Shown here piece by piece: positions 33,657 to 42,429 of a DNA stretch of 64,000 bases. The number at the start of each line of letters is the position of its first letter. Position 1 is the first letter of the stretch. Made by a program: the position numbers and the translations under genes. Below the pieces are notes generated by a model that was not told where the DNA came from, searched no databases, and saw only the letters and a list, made by a program, of their open reading frames with translations. The DNA lies in the NCBI RefSeq assembly GCF_037404875.1, contig NZ_JBBELO010000019.1:1-64000 (forward strand). Reading direction: 5' to 3'. The DNA is from Orlajensenia sp037404875. Its GTDB lineage: Bacteria; Actinomycetota; Actinomycetes; Actinomycetales; Microbacteriaceae.

Positions 33657-33794
33657 TCAGCTGCCCTGGGGGTCGGGGTCTTCTCCTTCGGCCTGCGAGG
33701 GCTTTCCCTCGGCCGGCTGCACCTGCTGCTCGCCGTCACGGGCGTCGTCGCCCTCGGCCTGGGAGGGTTTGCCCTGCGGATCGGTGTTCGACAT
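33657..33794 (-). CDS. 45-residue acidic repeat microprotein
   Basis: The product starts MSNTDPQGKPSQAEGDD and contains the unit GKPSQAEG twice (about residues 8-15 and 30-37), with DPQG near both ends. It is very acidic, Gln- and Pro-rich and certainly disordered. AAGGG lies 8-9 bases before the ATG. Repeats at the protein level and a good ribosome-binding site argue for a real gene despite the length. Function unknown. Confidence 0.6.
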   Translation of the reverse strand: MSNTDPQGKPSQAEGDDARDGEQQVQPAEGKPSQAEGEDPDPQGS

Positions 33795-33939
33795 CTCGGA
33801 TCCCTTCACGCGTTCACGACGGTCGCCTCCATCGTGCGCGCTGCGCGTGGCCGTCGCACGGGGGTTGACACCCCGACCGCCTGCGGGGGAATCGGGAACG
33901 CTCCGCGATGCGGCCGCCGTCGCTGTCGGGCTGCGAAGC

Positions 33940-34470
33940 TCAGTGCACGAGCGTGCCCAGCCAGATCACCGCGAGGCCGAGGCCGGCGGTGATGATCGCG
34001 CTCAGGATGCGCAGGTACAGCGGACTGCGATTGCGGGCCGAGTTCCCGTAACCGATGATCGCGAGCATGAGCACGCCCAGCCAGAGCGCGATGTAGTACG
34101 CCACGTATTCGTCGAGCACCCCGACGGAGGCCAACCCGAGGAAGAAGGCCGGCAGCAGCATGGCCACCACGATGCCCGAGGAGTGGCGCGCGGCATCCAG
34201 CACCGCCTCACGAACCGGGCGGGCGCGCCCTTCCTCGGTATGCCTGCTCGCCACCACGGCGGCATAGATGTGCGTCAGCCAGAACACGCCGACCGTGCCC
34301 AGGATGAACCAGAGCACTTCGAGGTCGGTGTCGAAGTGCCACCCCACGGCGATGAGGGCGCTCACGAGAACGACTCCATACACGGAATGCTCGGAGCTGT
34401 AGGTCTCGAAGACGGCGCGAGCCGGCCGGGCAGCGGTCTCGGCGATCCGACTCCTGTCGCGACCGGACAT
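33940..34470 (-). CDS. Hypothetical polytopic membrane protein
   Basis: 176 residues with four to five hydrophobic segments (about 30-47, 53-75, 98-118, 121-142 and 152-173). I chose the ATG at 34470 (MSGRDRSR) because it follows a TANNNT box by six bases. The longer frame to 34554 runs into the start region of the divergent gene. Not recognised. No charged or catalytic residues stand out in the helices. Divergent from the coiled-coil gene at 34547. Confidence 0.8.
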   Translation of the reverse strand: MSGRDRSRIAETAARPARAVFETYSSEHSVYGVVLVSALIAVGWHFDTDLEVLWFILGTVGVFWLTHIYAAVVASRHTEEGRARPVREAVLDAARHSSGIVVAMLLPAFFLGLASVGVLDEYVAYYIALWLGVLMLAIIGYGNSARNRSPLYLRILSAIITAGLGLAVIWLGTLVH

Positions 34471-34476
34471 GACCCG

Positions 34477-34482
34477 AAGGTA
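34477..34482 (-). promoter_or_regulatory. Candidate -10 box, leaderless membrane-protein gene
   Basis: On the reverse strand TACCTT lies six bases before the ATG at 34470, with no Shine-Dalgarno in between. Confidence 0.5.
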
Positions 34483-34546
34483 GTCCCGGGCGGGGCGCGA
34501 CGTCCAGCATCGGCGACGCGGGGCGCCGAAGGGGCAGGATGATGCC

Positions 34547-35569
34547 ATGGGCACGGATGCGTTGACGCAGGCAGCGGAGGAACTCTACGGCCTACCGCTC
34601 GCGGAGTTCACACGGGCCCGCAACGACCGGGCTCGTGAGCTGCGCGCCTCCGACAGGGCGCTCTCGGAGAGCATCGGCGGCCTGCGCAAACCGGCCGCCG
34701 ACGCCTGGGTGGTGAACCAGCTGGTGCGCGAGAGTCGCAGCGACGTGGAGGACCTGCTCGACCTCGGCGCGCGCCTGCGGGCGGCCCAGGATGCCCTGGA
34801 CGCCGGCGAACTCGCATCCCTCTCCCGGGAGCGACGGCGAGCGGTCGCGCAGCTGGTGGACCAGGCGGCGGCCCTCGCCGGCGACGCTGGCCAGAAGCTC
34901 GGCCCAGCCGTGCGCGATGCCGTCGGGAACACCCTCAACGCGGCGGTCGCCGATGCCTGGGCTGCGCAGGCGGTGCTCACGGGTCGACTCGTGCGCGGCT
35001 TGGAGAGCGTCGGCTTCGATCCCGTCGACCTGCGCGATGCGACGGCGGGAGGCGTGGGAACGGCCACTCCGCGAACGGCGGTCGACGGTGGTGAAGCGCA
35101 CGCCCGGAAGCCGGCTGCCCGAAAGTCCGATTCCCGGAAGCCGGGTGGGCGGGAGTCGTCTTCTCCCACATCCGACGCAGGCACGGGCGCGGCCGGCGAA
35201 CGCGCCCGCCGCGCACAGGAGCGGGAACAGGAGCTGCGTGAGCGGACCGAGCGTGCGGAACGTGCACGGGCCGAGGAACGCCGGCAGGCGCAAAAGGAGG
35301 CCGACGAGGCGCGCCGGCAGTTCGAGGGCGCCCGCGAGGAATCCGACCGGCTCCAGCATCAGCTCGATGACGCGCATCGGGCCGAAGCCGCATTACGGGA
35401 ACGTCAGCGCGACCTCGAGGAACAACTTCGCCGGGTCGACCGGGAACTCTCCAGCGCTGAGCACGAGGTCCGCACCCTCGACCGCGACCACGATCGCGCC
35501 GTACGGCGTACCCAGCGTCTCGAGGCGGCGGCCGTCGACGCCGACGACGCCGTGCGCCGGCTCTCCTGA
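34547..35569 (+). CDS. Coiled-coil protein, unknown
   Basis: 340 residues. Residues about 1-165 form an Ala/Leu-rich helical domain (LYGLPLAEFTRARNDRARELR...LRKPAADAWVVNQLVRES). A basic linker rich in Arg, Lys, Ser and Pro follows (about 175-215). Residues about 220-335 are a long charged coiled coil (RERTERAERARAEERRQAQ). The N-terminal half recurs in many actinobacterial proteins of unknown function. CAGGAT six bases before the ATG may be a leaderless -10. Divergent from the membrane protein at 34470. Confidence 0.78.
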   Translation: MGTDALTQAAEELYGLPLAEFTRARNDRARELRASDRALSESIGGLRKPAADAWVVNQLVRESRSDVEDLLDLGARLRAAQDALDAGELASLSRERRRAVAQLVDQAAALAGDAGQKLGPAVRDAVGNTLNAAVADAWAAQAVLTGRLVRGLESVGFDPVDLRDATAGGVGTATPRTAVDGGEAHARKPAARKSDSRKPGGRESSSPTSDAGTGAAGERARRAQEREQELRERTERAERARAEERRQAQKEADEARRQFEGAREESDRLQHQLDDAHRAEAALRERQRDLEEQLRRVDRELSSAEHEVRTLDRDHDRAVRRTQRLEAAAVDADDAVRRLS

Positions 35570-35618
35570 TCCGTCGCGACGTGAGGCCGCCGGAGACACT
35601 GCGAGTCGTGGCGGGCGG

Positions 35619-35792
35619 TCAGGGCCGGATGCGCGCGATGTCGAGCGCGACGCGCTCCATCTCGGCGGCCGAGGCCTCGATGCCCGCGCTGCGGAAGCGG
35701 GCGCGAAGCGCCTCGAGCACCGTGCCGGCGGAATGCCCGGCGTAGTGCTCGCGGAGTTCCAGCAGGATGGTGCTGACCATCGGTGTGGCCAT
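35619..35792 (-). CDS. 57-residue hypothetical protein
   Basis: From ATG 35792, which has AAGGGGAAC upstream. The sequence (MATPMVSTILLELREHY...AGTVLEALRARF) is largely helical. Not recognised. Convergent with the coiled-coil gene. Confidence 0.55.
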   Translation of the reverse strand: MATPMVSTILLELREHYAGHSAGTVLEALRARFRSAGIEASAAEMERVALDIARIRP

Positions 35793-35899
35793 GGTGCTCT
35801 CGTTCCCCTTTCGGGCAGGCGGCGTTGCCTCCCGATCGATCCGTTCAGCCGTCGTCACTGACGGTCCTTCCGCGTGGTGTGCTTCGCGGTGGCGATGCA

Positions 35900-36091
35900 C
35901 TAGTGGTTCTGGTTCTGCTTCTGTCTCATCCGGCCGCTGCCGTCATCATCGGTGATGGAGGCGCCCTGATCATTGTGCGCCGCTGTACTCGCCGGAGGGG
36001 TTCGGACATGCTCCGCGTCGAGATCCCGAGTGTTCTGCTCGCGTGAGTAGCGAACGGCCTCGTCGTATTCCTCGGATTCCGATTGCGCCAT
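35900..36091 (-). CDS. 63-residue acidic hypothetical protein
   Basis: From ATG 36091 (MAQSESEEYDEAVRYS). Polar, Asp/Gln/Asn-rich and probably disordered, ending RQKQNQNH. Not recognised; an adjacent in-frame ATG (36094) is equally possible. The 127 bases between it and ligD hold no gene, only a short GC-rich palindrome near 36200 (GCCCTAGGGGCG). Confidence 0.5.
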   Translation of the reverse strand: MAQSESEEYDEAVRYSREQNTRDLDAEHVRTPPASTAAHNDQGASITDDDGSGRMRQKQNQNH

Positions 36092-36218
36092 CATGTCGAT
36101 CCCCGCAGACGTCCTCCGTCGAGTAGCCGGTGGACTGCATGCCACCGCGGACATCCTCAAAACTAGGAAGACCGTGTCGGGGCGACAAGGGGTTGACCGC
36201 CCTAGGGGCGTGTGTTAA

Positions 36219-38720
36219 TCACGCCTGTGCCGGTGGCTCGCGCACCACATCCGCGGGTGCCTTGTCGGGGCGCAGGCCCCTCCACGTGGGATGCCGCATG
36301 CTTCCGCCGCGGGTCCACTCACTGAACTCGACCTCGCCGACGATGTCGGGCTTCACCCAGCGTGCGTCGGCCGCCTCCGCGCGCGGGACCTCGTGGAACG
36401 GGCTCTGCCCGCTGCCCAGGCCGGTGAGGGTGCGGTGGAGCATGGCGAGGTCGGCCTCGCGGAAACCGGTGCCGACGCGTCCGACGAACTCGAGCCCATC
36501 GCCGTCGGGAATGCCGACCAGGAGCGAGCCGATGGTTCCCTCACGGCGGCCCTTGCCGGGCCGCCACCCTCCGATCACGACCTCCTGCGTGGAGACGTGC
36601 TTGATCTTGATCCAGGCACCCGAACGTCGGCCCTCGGTGTAGGGGGAGTCCAGCTCCTTCGCGAGCACGCCCTCCAGTCCCAGCTGCCGGCTCGTGCGGA
36701 TGGCCGCCTCGAGGTCGCCCTCGAAGGCGTCGGGAACGCCGATCGGCGATCCTGTGCGCTCCTCGACGACCGAGGAGAGCACCGCTCTGCGACGGGAGTA
36801 GGGCTCCCGGATGAGGTCGGCTCCGTCGAGCTCGAGCACGTCGAACAGCAGCAGGCGCACGGGCACCCGTGCGGCCGTCGCACGGATCTCGCCCGGTTTA
36901 GTGAGCCCCATCCGCTCCTGCAGCAGACCGAAGCTCGGCCGGCCCGAGGCGTCGAGGGCCACGATCTCACCGTCGAAGACACCGCTGCGTGCGGAGATGA
37001 GATCAGGCAGGTCGGCGAGCTCCGGATAGCGCTCGGTCACGTCGATGCCGTTGCGGGTGTGCAGGCGCACCGAGCCGTGCTCGACGGAGGCCAGCGCACG
37101 GATGCCGTCCCACTTCATCTCCACCGCCCACTCCTGCGCAGAGCCGACATCGGCCGGGGAGCCGGCCCGCGCGAGCATGGGCGAGTGCTCCCGTACGGGT
37201 GCGTCCCGGATCGCCTCCGGCGCCGACGCGGACTCGCTGATCGGGTGGCGGCTGTCGCGGCTCCACGTTCCGGGCGTCTCGTCCTTCATGCGGTGGATGA
37301 GCCAGTTCTGCTTGCCGTCGGCCTCGAGCTTCGTGCGGATGAGGGCCACCCGGCGCGCCTCGCCGAGACCTCCTCCCGGTTCACCGTGCAGGGTGACGAT
37401 GACCTCGTCGTCGCGCCACTTCTCGAGTTCGTACGTTCCTGCATCCCAGATGCGTACGGTGCCCGCGCCGTATTCCCCGGAGGGAATGCTGCCCTCGAAG
37501 GAGCCGTACTCGAGCGGATGGTCTTCGGTATGCACGGCGAGGTGGTTGCGTCCCGGATCGGTCGGCACTCCTTTGGGCAGCGCCCAGCTCACGAGCACGC
37601 CGTCGTGCTCGAGCCGGAAGTCGTAGTGCAGGCGCCGGGCGTGATGCTCCTGGATGACGAAACTGTGCCCCTGCTGCGCTCCCTCCGAGACCACCTTCGC
37701 GGCGGGAACGGGTTCCGGTGTCTTCTCGGGGTCGCGCATCGATCGGTACGTGGCCAGCCGGTCCTCCGGCGCGGCGGCCCGAACGCCCTCGGGTCGGGCG
37801 GGTGGCGAGGGCTCGGGCGTCGGGCCGACGCCGGTGTCGATCGCAGCGAGGGCGTCACCCTGTTCCCGCACGCGCTCGAGCACCTCGTGGTATTCCAGTT
37901 GCCGCAACGAGGGCGAGGCCAGTTCGCGCCAGGTGCGCGGCGCGGCGACCGTGGGGCGGAACCGGCCGCGCAGCGAATAGGGGGCGATGGTGGTCTTGCT
38001 GCCGTTGTTCTGGCTCCAGTCCACGAGCACCTTTCCGGTGCGCAGTGTCTTCTTCATGTCGCTGACGACGAGGTCGGGATGGTCGGCCTCCAACGCCCGC
38101 GCGAGTTCGTGAGCGACGGCCGAGACCTCGTCGGAGCTCTGGCGCTCGTCGAGCTGGGCGTAGAGGTGGATGCCCTTGGACCCGCTCGTGACCGGCAGCG
38201 GGTCCAGCCCCATGCCCTGCAGGATGCGGCGGGCCAGGCGCGCGACCTCCGCGCATTCCTGCAGGCCGACTCCCTCGCCGGGGTCGAGGTCGAGCACGAG
38301 GCGATCGGGGTTGCGGCGGCGTCCGTCGTGGGTGAAGCGCCACTGCGGAACGTGGATCTCGAGGGCGGCGACCTGCGCGAGCCACGCCAGTACCGCCGCG
38401 TTGTTGACCAGGGGATAGGTCTTGGGTCCATCCGAGTGCTGGATCTCGGCACGGGGAACCCAGTCGGGAGTGCCGCCACCGAGGTCCTTCTGGAAGAACA
38501 CCTGGCCGGGCTTCTCCGGCGTTCCGACGCCGTGCACCCAGCGTTTGCGGGTCGCGGGGCGGAACATCGCATGGGGGAGGAGAACCGGCGCCACCTGCGT
38601 GTAGTAGCCGAGCACGTCGGCCTTGGTCATCCCCGTCTCAGGGTAGAGCACCTTGCTGAGGTTGGAGACCTTGAGCCGGTGTCCGTCGACCGAGACGAGC
38701 TGCGCATCCGTTGCCGCCAT
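36219..38720 (-). CDS. ligD: NHEJ DNA ligase D
   Basis: 833 residues with all three LigD modules in the mycobacterial order. The first is a primase-type polymerase (about 1-300, catalytic DLDPG near 145-149). The second is a 3'-phosphoesterase (about 320-500, HHARRLHYDFRLEHDG). The third is an ATP-dependent ligase (about 510-833, nucleotidyl lysine K536 in EMKWDG). It repairs double-strand breaks without a template, together with Ku encoded divergently 76 bases away. A TAAGTT box six bases before the ATG suggests a leaderless transcript. The product is important in non-dividing or desiccated cells. Confidence 0.97.
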   Translation of the reverse strand: MAATDAQLVSVDGHRLKVSNLSKVLYPETGMTKADVLGYYTQVAPVLLPHAMFRPATRKRWVHGVGTPEKPGQVFFQKDLGGGTPDWVPRAEIQHSDGPKTYPLVNNAAVLAWLAQVAALEIHVPQWRFTHDGRRRNPDRLVLDLDPGEGVGLQECAEVARLARRILQGMGLDPLPVTSGSKGIHLYAQLDERQSSDEVSAVAHELARALEADHPDLVVSDMKKTLRTGKVLVDWSQNNGSKTTIAPYSLRGRFRPTVAAPRTWRELASPSLRQLEYHEVLERVREQGDALAAIDTGVGPTPEPSPPARPEGVRAAAPEDRLATYRSMRDPEKTPEPVPAAKVVSEGAQQGHSFVIQEHHARRLHYDFRLEHDGVLVSWALPKGVPTDPGRNHLAVHTEDHPLEYGSFEGSIPSGEYGAGTVRIWDAGTYELEKWRDDEVIVTLHGEPGGGLGEARRVALIRTKLEADGKQNWLIHRMKDETPGTWSRDSRHPISESASAPEAIRDAPVREHSPMLARAGSPADVGSAQEWAVEMKWDGIRALASVEHGSVRLHTRNGIDVTERYPELADLPDLISARSGVFDGEIVALDASGRPSFGLLQERMGLTKPGEIRATAARVPVRLLLFDVLELDGADLIREPYSRRRAVLSSVVEERTGSPIGVPDAFEGDLEAAIRTSRQLGLEGVLAKELDSPYTEGRRSGAWIKIKHVSTQEVVIGGWRPGKGRREGTIGSLLVGIPDGDGLEFVGRVGTGFREADLAMLHRTLTGLGSGQSPFHEVPRAEAADARWVKPDIVGEVEFSEWTRGGSMRHPTWRGLRPDKAPADVVREPPAQA

Positions 38721-38726
38721 ATCGTC

Positions 38727-38732
38727 AACTTA
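38727..38732 (-). promoter_or_regulatory. Candidate -10 box for ligD
   Basis: On the reverse strand TAAGTT lies six bases before the ATG at 38720 and no ribosome-binding site is present. No matching -35 is evident. Confidence 0.5.
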
Positions 38733-38796
38733 GGGCATCGGGCAACGGTGCGGGTTGGGCTAGGCGCACCGGGCCCCGGGGGTGTTCACTTGACGG

Positions 38797-39729
38797 ATGA
38801 GGTCCATCTGGAAAGGCGCGCTCACCTTCGGCCTGGTCAACGTGCCGGTCAAGCTCTACAGCGCGACCGAGAGCCACGACGTCTCGCTGCATCAGGTGCA
38901 CGACAAAGACGGTGGTCGCATCCACTACGAGCGCCGCTGCGACATCTGCGGCAAGGTCATTCCCTACCAGCACATCGACAAGGCCTACGACGACGGCGAG
39001 CGAACGGTCATCCTCAGCGACGACGACCTCGCAGCGCTCCCGGCGGAGCGCAGTCGGGAGATCGAGGTGGTCGAGTTCGTCCCGAACGACCAGCTCGACC
39101 CGCTGTGGTTCGACAAGAGCTACTACCTCGAGCCCGACAGTGACTCCCCGAAGGCGTACGTGCTGCTGCGGCGCACGCTCGAGTCCACCGACCGAACCGC
39201 GATCGTGCGGTTCGCGCTGCGCCAGAAGACGCGGCTGGCCGCACTGCGCGTGCGCGGCGACGTGCTCGTGCTGCAGACCATGCTGTGGTCCGACGAGGTG
39301 CGCGAGGCCGAATTCCCCTCGCTCGACGCCGACGTGCGCATCTCGAGCAAAGAACTCGAGCTCTCATCGAGCCTGGTCGACTCGTACGCGAGCGACTTCG
39401 ACCCCGACCAGTTCGTCGACGAGTACCAGCAGGAGTTGCGCACCCTGATCGACGAGAAGCTGAAGCAGGGCGACGCCCTCGACACCGAGGCCACCTTCGG
39501 CGAGGCGCCCGAGAAGCCCGAGGAGGGTGGTGAGGTCATCGACCTCATGGAGGCCCTGCGCAAGAGCGTCGCGAACGCGCGTGGTGAGAAGGACGGCGGT
39601 TCCGCCTCCGCAGCCGACGATTCGCCCAAGAAGGCGAAGAAGCCGGCGGCCAAGTCCTCGGGCAGCACGAAGAAGCCCGCGTCGAAGTCGGAGGCGAGTA
39701 AGGCGCCCGCCCGCCGGAAGGCCCAGTAG
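38797..39729 (+). CDS. ku: Ku DNA end-binding protein
   Basis: 310 residues. The conserved Ku core starts MRSIWKGALTFGLVNVPV and spans about 1-250, with RCDICGKVIPY as the cysteine hairpin. A Lys/Ala/Ser-rich C-terminal tail follows (about 262-310, repeated KKPA and SKSEASK), like the basic tails that help actinobacterial Ku bind DNA. It forms a homodimeric ring on DNA ends and recruits LigD, encoded divergently. The 76-base shared spacer allows joint control. Confidence 0.97.
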   Translation: MRSIWKGALTFGLVNVPVKLYSATESHDVSLHQVHDKDGGRIHYERRCDICGKVIPYQHIDKAYDDGERTVILSDDDLAALPAERSREIEVVEFVPNDQLDPLWFDKSYYLEPDSDSPKAYVLLRRTLESTDRTAIVRFALRQKTRLAALRVRGDVLVLQTMLWSDEVREAEFPSLDADVRISSKELELSSSLVDSYASDFDPDQFVDEYQQELRTLIDEKLKQGDALDTEATFGEAPEKPEEGGEVIDLMEALRKSVANARGEKDGGSASAADDSPKKAKKPAAKSSGSTKKPASKSEASKAPARRKAQ

Positions 39730-39811
39730 AAGAGCGTCGGCGGCGCTGTTTCGGCCGCGGATTGCTGTCAAGCCCCTTCCTCGCGGGCAGGCTCGGGCGT
39801 GGAATGAGAGC

Positions 39812-40708
39812 ATGACGCCAGACGCCGACGACAAGACCGACCCCACCAGCAAGCACGACACCGGCCCCTTCCCCGAGGAGGAGCAGGGTCAGCCCGGCAT
39901 CACCCGGGAGATGAAGACCGAGCCCGATCACGGTGAGGACAGCTACGAGGGCTCGGGCCGGTTGGCGGGCCGAAGCGCCCTGATCACGGGAGGCGACTCC
40001 GGTATCGGCCGGGCCGTCGCGATCGCCTACGCCCGCGAGGGAGCCGACGTCGCCATCGTCTACCTTCCCGAGGAGCAGGAGGATGCGGAAGAGACTTCTC
40101 GATGGGTGCAGGACGCCGGGCGGACGTGCGTGCTGATCCCCGGCGACCTGCGCGACGAGCGCTTCTGCGCCCAGGTCGTTGAGCAGACCGTCGCCGAGTT
40201 CGGCAAGCTCGACATCCTCGTCAGCAACGCCGCGTATCAGAAGGCTCGGGAAGGCATCGAGAACGTCGAGACCGCCGAGTTCGAACGCGTCTTCACGACC
40301 AACCTGTCGGCGACCATCTGGCTGATGCGGGCCGCGGTACCGCGTCTGGAGTCGGGGTCATCGATCATCATCACGAGCTCGATCCAGGCCTTCGACCCGT
40401 CGCCGGAGCTTTTCGACTACGCCATGACGAAGGCCGCCCTCGTGTCGCTGACCAAGTCGATGGGGCAGGAGCTCGCCCCGCGCGGCATCCGAGTGAACTC
40501 GGTCGCCCCTGGCCCCATCTGGACACCGCTGATTCCCGCCACCGATTGGGACGAGCAGGAGAAGGTCGAGCAGTTCGGCTCCGACACGCCCCTCGGCCGG
40601 GCGGGCCAGCCCGCCGAACTCGCCGGGGCCTACGTGTACCTCGCCTCCGAGCAGGCCTCCTACGTGGCGGGCGCCGTTCTTCCCGTCACCGGCGGTCGTC
40701 CGCTCTGA
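39812..40708 (+). CDS. SDR oxidoreductase, general stress protein 39 type
   Basis: 298 residues. A polar N-terminal extension of about 48 residues (DKTDPTSKHDTGPFPEEEQGQPG) precedes a classical short-chain dehydrogenase with the cofactor motif TGGDSGIGRA, the SNAAYQ motif and the active-site YAMTK. The extension is characteristic of the B. subtilis GSP39 / YhdF / YdaD group, induced by general stress; substrate unknown. Its position after ku supports a stress regulon. Confidence 0.92.
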   Translation: MTPDADDKTDPTSKHDTGPFPEEEQGQPGITREMKTEPDHGEDSYEGSGRLAGRSALITGGDSGIGRAVAIAYAREGADVAIVYLPEEQEDAEETSRWVQDAGRTCVLIPGDLRDERFCAQVVEQTVAEFGKLDILVSNAAYQKAREGIENVETAEFERVFTTNLSATIWLMRAAVPRLESGSSIIITSSIQAFDPSPELFDYAMTKAALVSLTKSMGQELAPRGIRVNSVAPGPIWTPLIPATDWDEQEKVEQFGSDTPLGRAGQPAELAGAYVYLASEQASYVAGAVLPVTGGRPL

Positions 40709-40758
40709 GTCGGTTGCCCGCCGAGACGTCGAAGAAGAGAAGAGAAGGGACGAGGGCG

Positions 40759-40824
40759 ATGCCCGGTTCACGAGATTCCCGTCTGAAGAGGGCCGAGCTC
40801 ATCGGCTCGCTGCGGCGCCACTGA
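40759..40824 (+). CDS. Possible 21-residue peptide ahead of topoisomerase IB
   Basis: MPGSRDSRLKRAELIGSLRRH, preceded by GAAGGGACGAGG. It ends one base before the GTG of the topoisomerase gene, so it may act as a coupling leader. It is basic. No homology can be judged at this length. Confidence 0.3.
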   Translation: MPGSRDSRLKRAELIGSLRRH

Positions 40825-40825
40825 C

Positions 40826-41830
40826 GTGCCGCGACTGCGTCGAGTGCAGCCGTACGCGGCCGGGGGGTACACGCGTGTGCGCTCCGGCCGCGGTTTCCGC
40901 TACCTGGATGGCGAGGGGAACGCGCTCCCGGCTGAGGAGCGCGCCCGTGCCGAAGCCCTGGTCATCCCGCCCGCGTGGACGAACGTGTGGATCGCGGAGC
41001 GGCCCAATGCGCACATCCTCGCCGTCGGGGTCGACGACGCCGGGCGGCGACAGTACATCTACCATCCGCAGTGGCGTGCCGCCCGCGACAGCGTGAAGTT
41101 CGAGCGGGCCCGCGCCCTGGCGGCTGCGCTGCCGGCCGCGCGCGCCCGGGTCACCCGCGATCTCTCGACCGAGGGGCTCGGTCGAGATCGCGTGCTCGCG
41201 GGATCGTTCCGGATGCTCGACCTCGTCGCCGTTCGCGTCGGTGCCGAGCAGTACTTCGAGGCCAACGGCAGCTTCGGGCTCTCGACGCTGCTCGTGCGCC
41301 ACGTGAAGCTGGACGGCGACGTCATCCGGCTCGCCTTCCCCGCGAAGAGCGGACAGCACATGCGTGCCGAGGTGCAGGACACGCCCCTCGCCACGATCAG
41401 CGCGGAACTGCTCCGACGCAGCCCGCGCTCCCGGTTCCTCGCCTGGCAGGAAGCCGGCCGGTTCCGCGCCTTGAGCGGCGCACAGATCAACGACTACGTG
41501 CGCGGCGCGACGGGAGGCGAGTTCACCGCCAAGGACTTCCGCACGCTGCGCGGCACCATCGCCGCGGCGATGTCGCTCGCGCAGTCAGGGCCGGCCACCA
41601 CCGAGCGGGAGCGCAAGCGCGCACTGCGGGAGGCGTTCATCGCCGCCTCCGACACCCTCGGCAACACGCCGGCGATCGCCAAGAACAGCTACGTCGATCC
41701 GGCGGTGATCGATCACTTCCTTGCGGGGCGCACCATGCCGTTGAAGGGAACGCCGGAGAACGCGTTGCTCGCCCTGCTGTCGGACGAGGAAGAACCCGTG
41801 GTCCCACCGGACACCGCCGACTTGGCCTGA
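40826..41830 (+). CDS. DNA topoisomerase IB
   Basis: 334 residues of the poxvirus-like bacterial type IB family, which relaxes supercoils through a 3'-phosphotyrosine. Y289 in KNSYVDPAVI is the expected nucleophile. The core contains TAKDFRTLRGT with a catalytic Arg, the earlier Arg in RVGAEQYFEANGSFGLSTLL and the KSGQH motif. The GTG start follows the possible 21-residue peptide directly. Found sporadically in bacteria, often near stress genes, as here. Confidence 0.93.
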   Translation: MPRLRRVQPYAAGGYTRVRSGRGFRYLDGEGNALPAEERARAEALVIPPAWTNVWIAERPNAHILAVGVDDAGRRQYIYHPQWRAARDSVKFERARALAAALPAARARVTRDLSTEGLGRDRVLAGSFRMLDLVAVRVGAEQYFEANGSFGLSTLLVRHVKLDGDVIRLAFPAKSGQHMRAEVQDTPLATISAELLRRSPRSRFLAWQEAGRFRALSGAQINDYVRGATGGEFTAKDFRTLRGTIAAAMSLAQSGPATTERERKRALREAFIAASDTLGNTPAIAKNSYVDPAVIDHFLAGRTMPLKGTPENALLALLSDEEEPVVPPDTADLA

Positions 41831-41852
41831 GTCCGCCCAGCCGAACCTCGAC

Positions 41853-42383
41853 TCAGTGGGAGGTCGACGTCAGGCCGTCTTCGATCTCGTCGTCCTCGCG
41901 AGCGCCTTCGGCCTTGCGGCGTGCGCGAGGAAGCAGTACCCAGAGCGTCCCGATCACCAGCAACGCCACGATTCCGGCGATGATCCCCGCAGTGCGCCCC
42001 AGAGTGAAGTCGAAGATGAGGCTCGTCACACCCGCGGTGAGCAGGCCGACGACGACGACCTGAGCGATGAGGAAGCGGTTGCCGGCGTCGACCACCCGGC
42101 TCTTCACGTGTCGGCGGAAATACGTGCGGTGCTCGCTCACCGGCGCCAGCCCGATCGCGGTGCTGAGACCGGCCAGCCCCACGAGGATGAGGTAGAGCGT
42201 GAGTCCGTAGGCGTCGAGGTCGCTGAAACGCTGCTGGAAGGCGACCGTCAGCAGGAAGCCGCCGATGATCTGCGTTCCGGTCTGGGTGACACGCAGCTCC
42301 TGCAGGATGTCGGACCAGTTGCGATCGAGCTTCTCCGTCGGCGTCTCATGGCGCTCGGCGTCGTCGTTGGGGTGGGCGGCCAT
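41853..42383 (-). CDS. DUF6328 family membrane protein
   Basis: 176 residues. A polar start (ETPTEKLDRNWSDILQELRVTQTGTQIIGGFLLTVAFQQRF) is the hallmark of DUF6328. Four membrane helices (about 40-53, 59-80, 105-127 and 130-152) and a charged tail follow. Function unknown. The reverse-strand box TAGCAT (42390-42395) lies six bases before the ATG, so the transcript is probably leaderless. Convergent with topoisomerase IB, 22 bases apart. Confidence 0.88.
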   Translation of the reverse strand: MAAHPNDDAERHETPTEKLDRNWSDILQELRVTQTGTQIIGGFLLTVAFQQRFSDLDAYGLTLYLILVGLAGLSTAIGLAPVSEHRTYFRRHVKSRVVDAGNRFLIAQVVVVGLLTAGVTSLIFDFTLGRTAGIIAGIVALLVIGTLWVLLPRARRKAEGAREDDEIEDGLTSTSH

Positions 42384-42389
42384 GAGGGG

Positions 42390-42395
42390 ATGCTA
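42390..42395 (-). promoter_or_regulatory. Candidate -10 box for the DUF6328 gene
   Basis: TAGCAT on the reverse strand followed after six bases (CCCCTC) by the ATG at 42383. Confidence 0.5.
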
Positions 42396-42429
42396 GGGCA
42401 TCCGCGACGGCGCCGCCGGGCGGTTGCGC

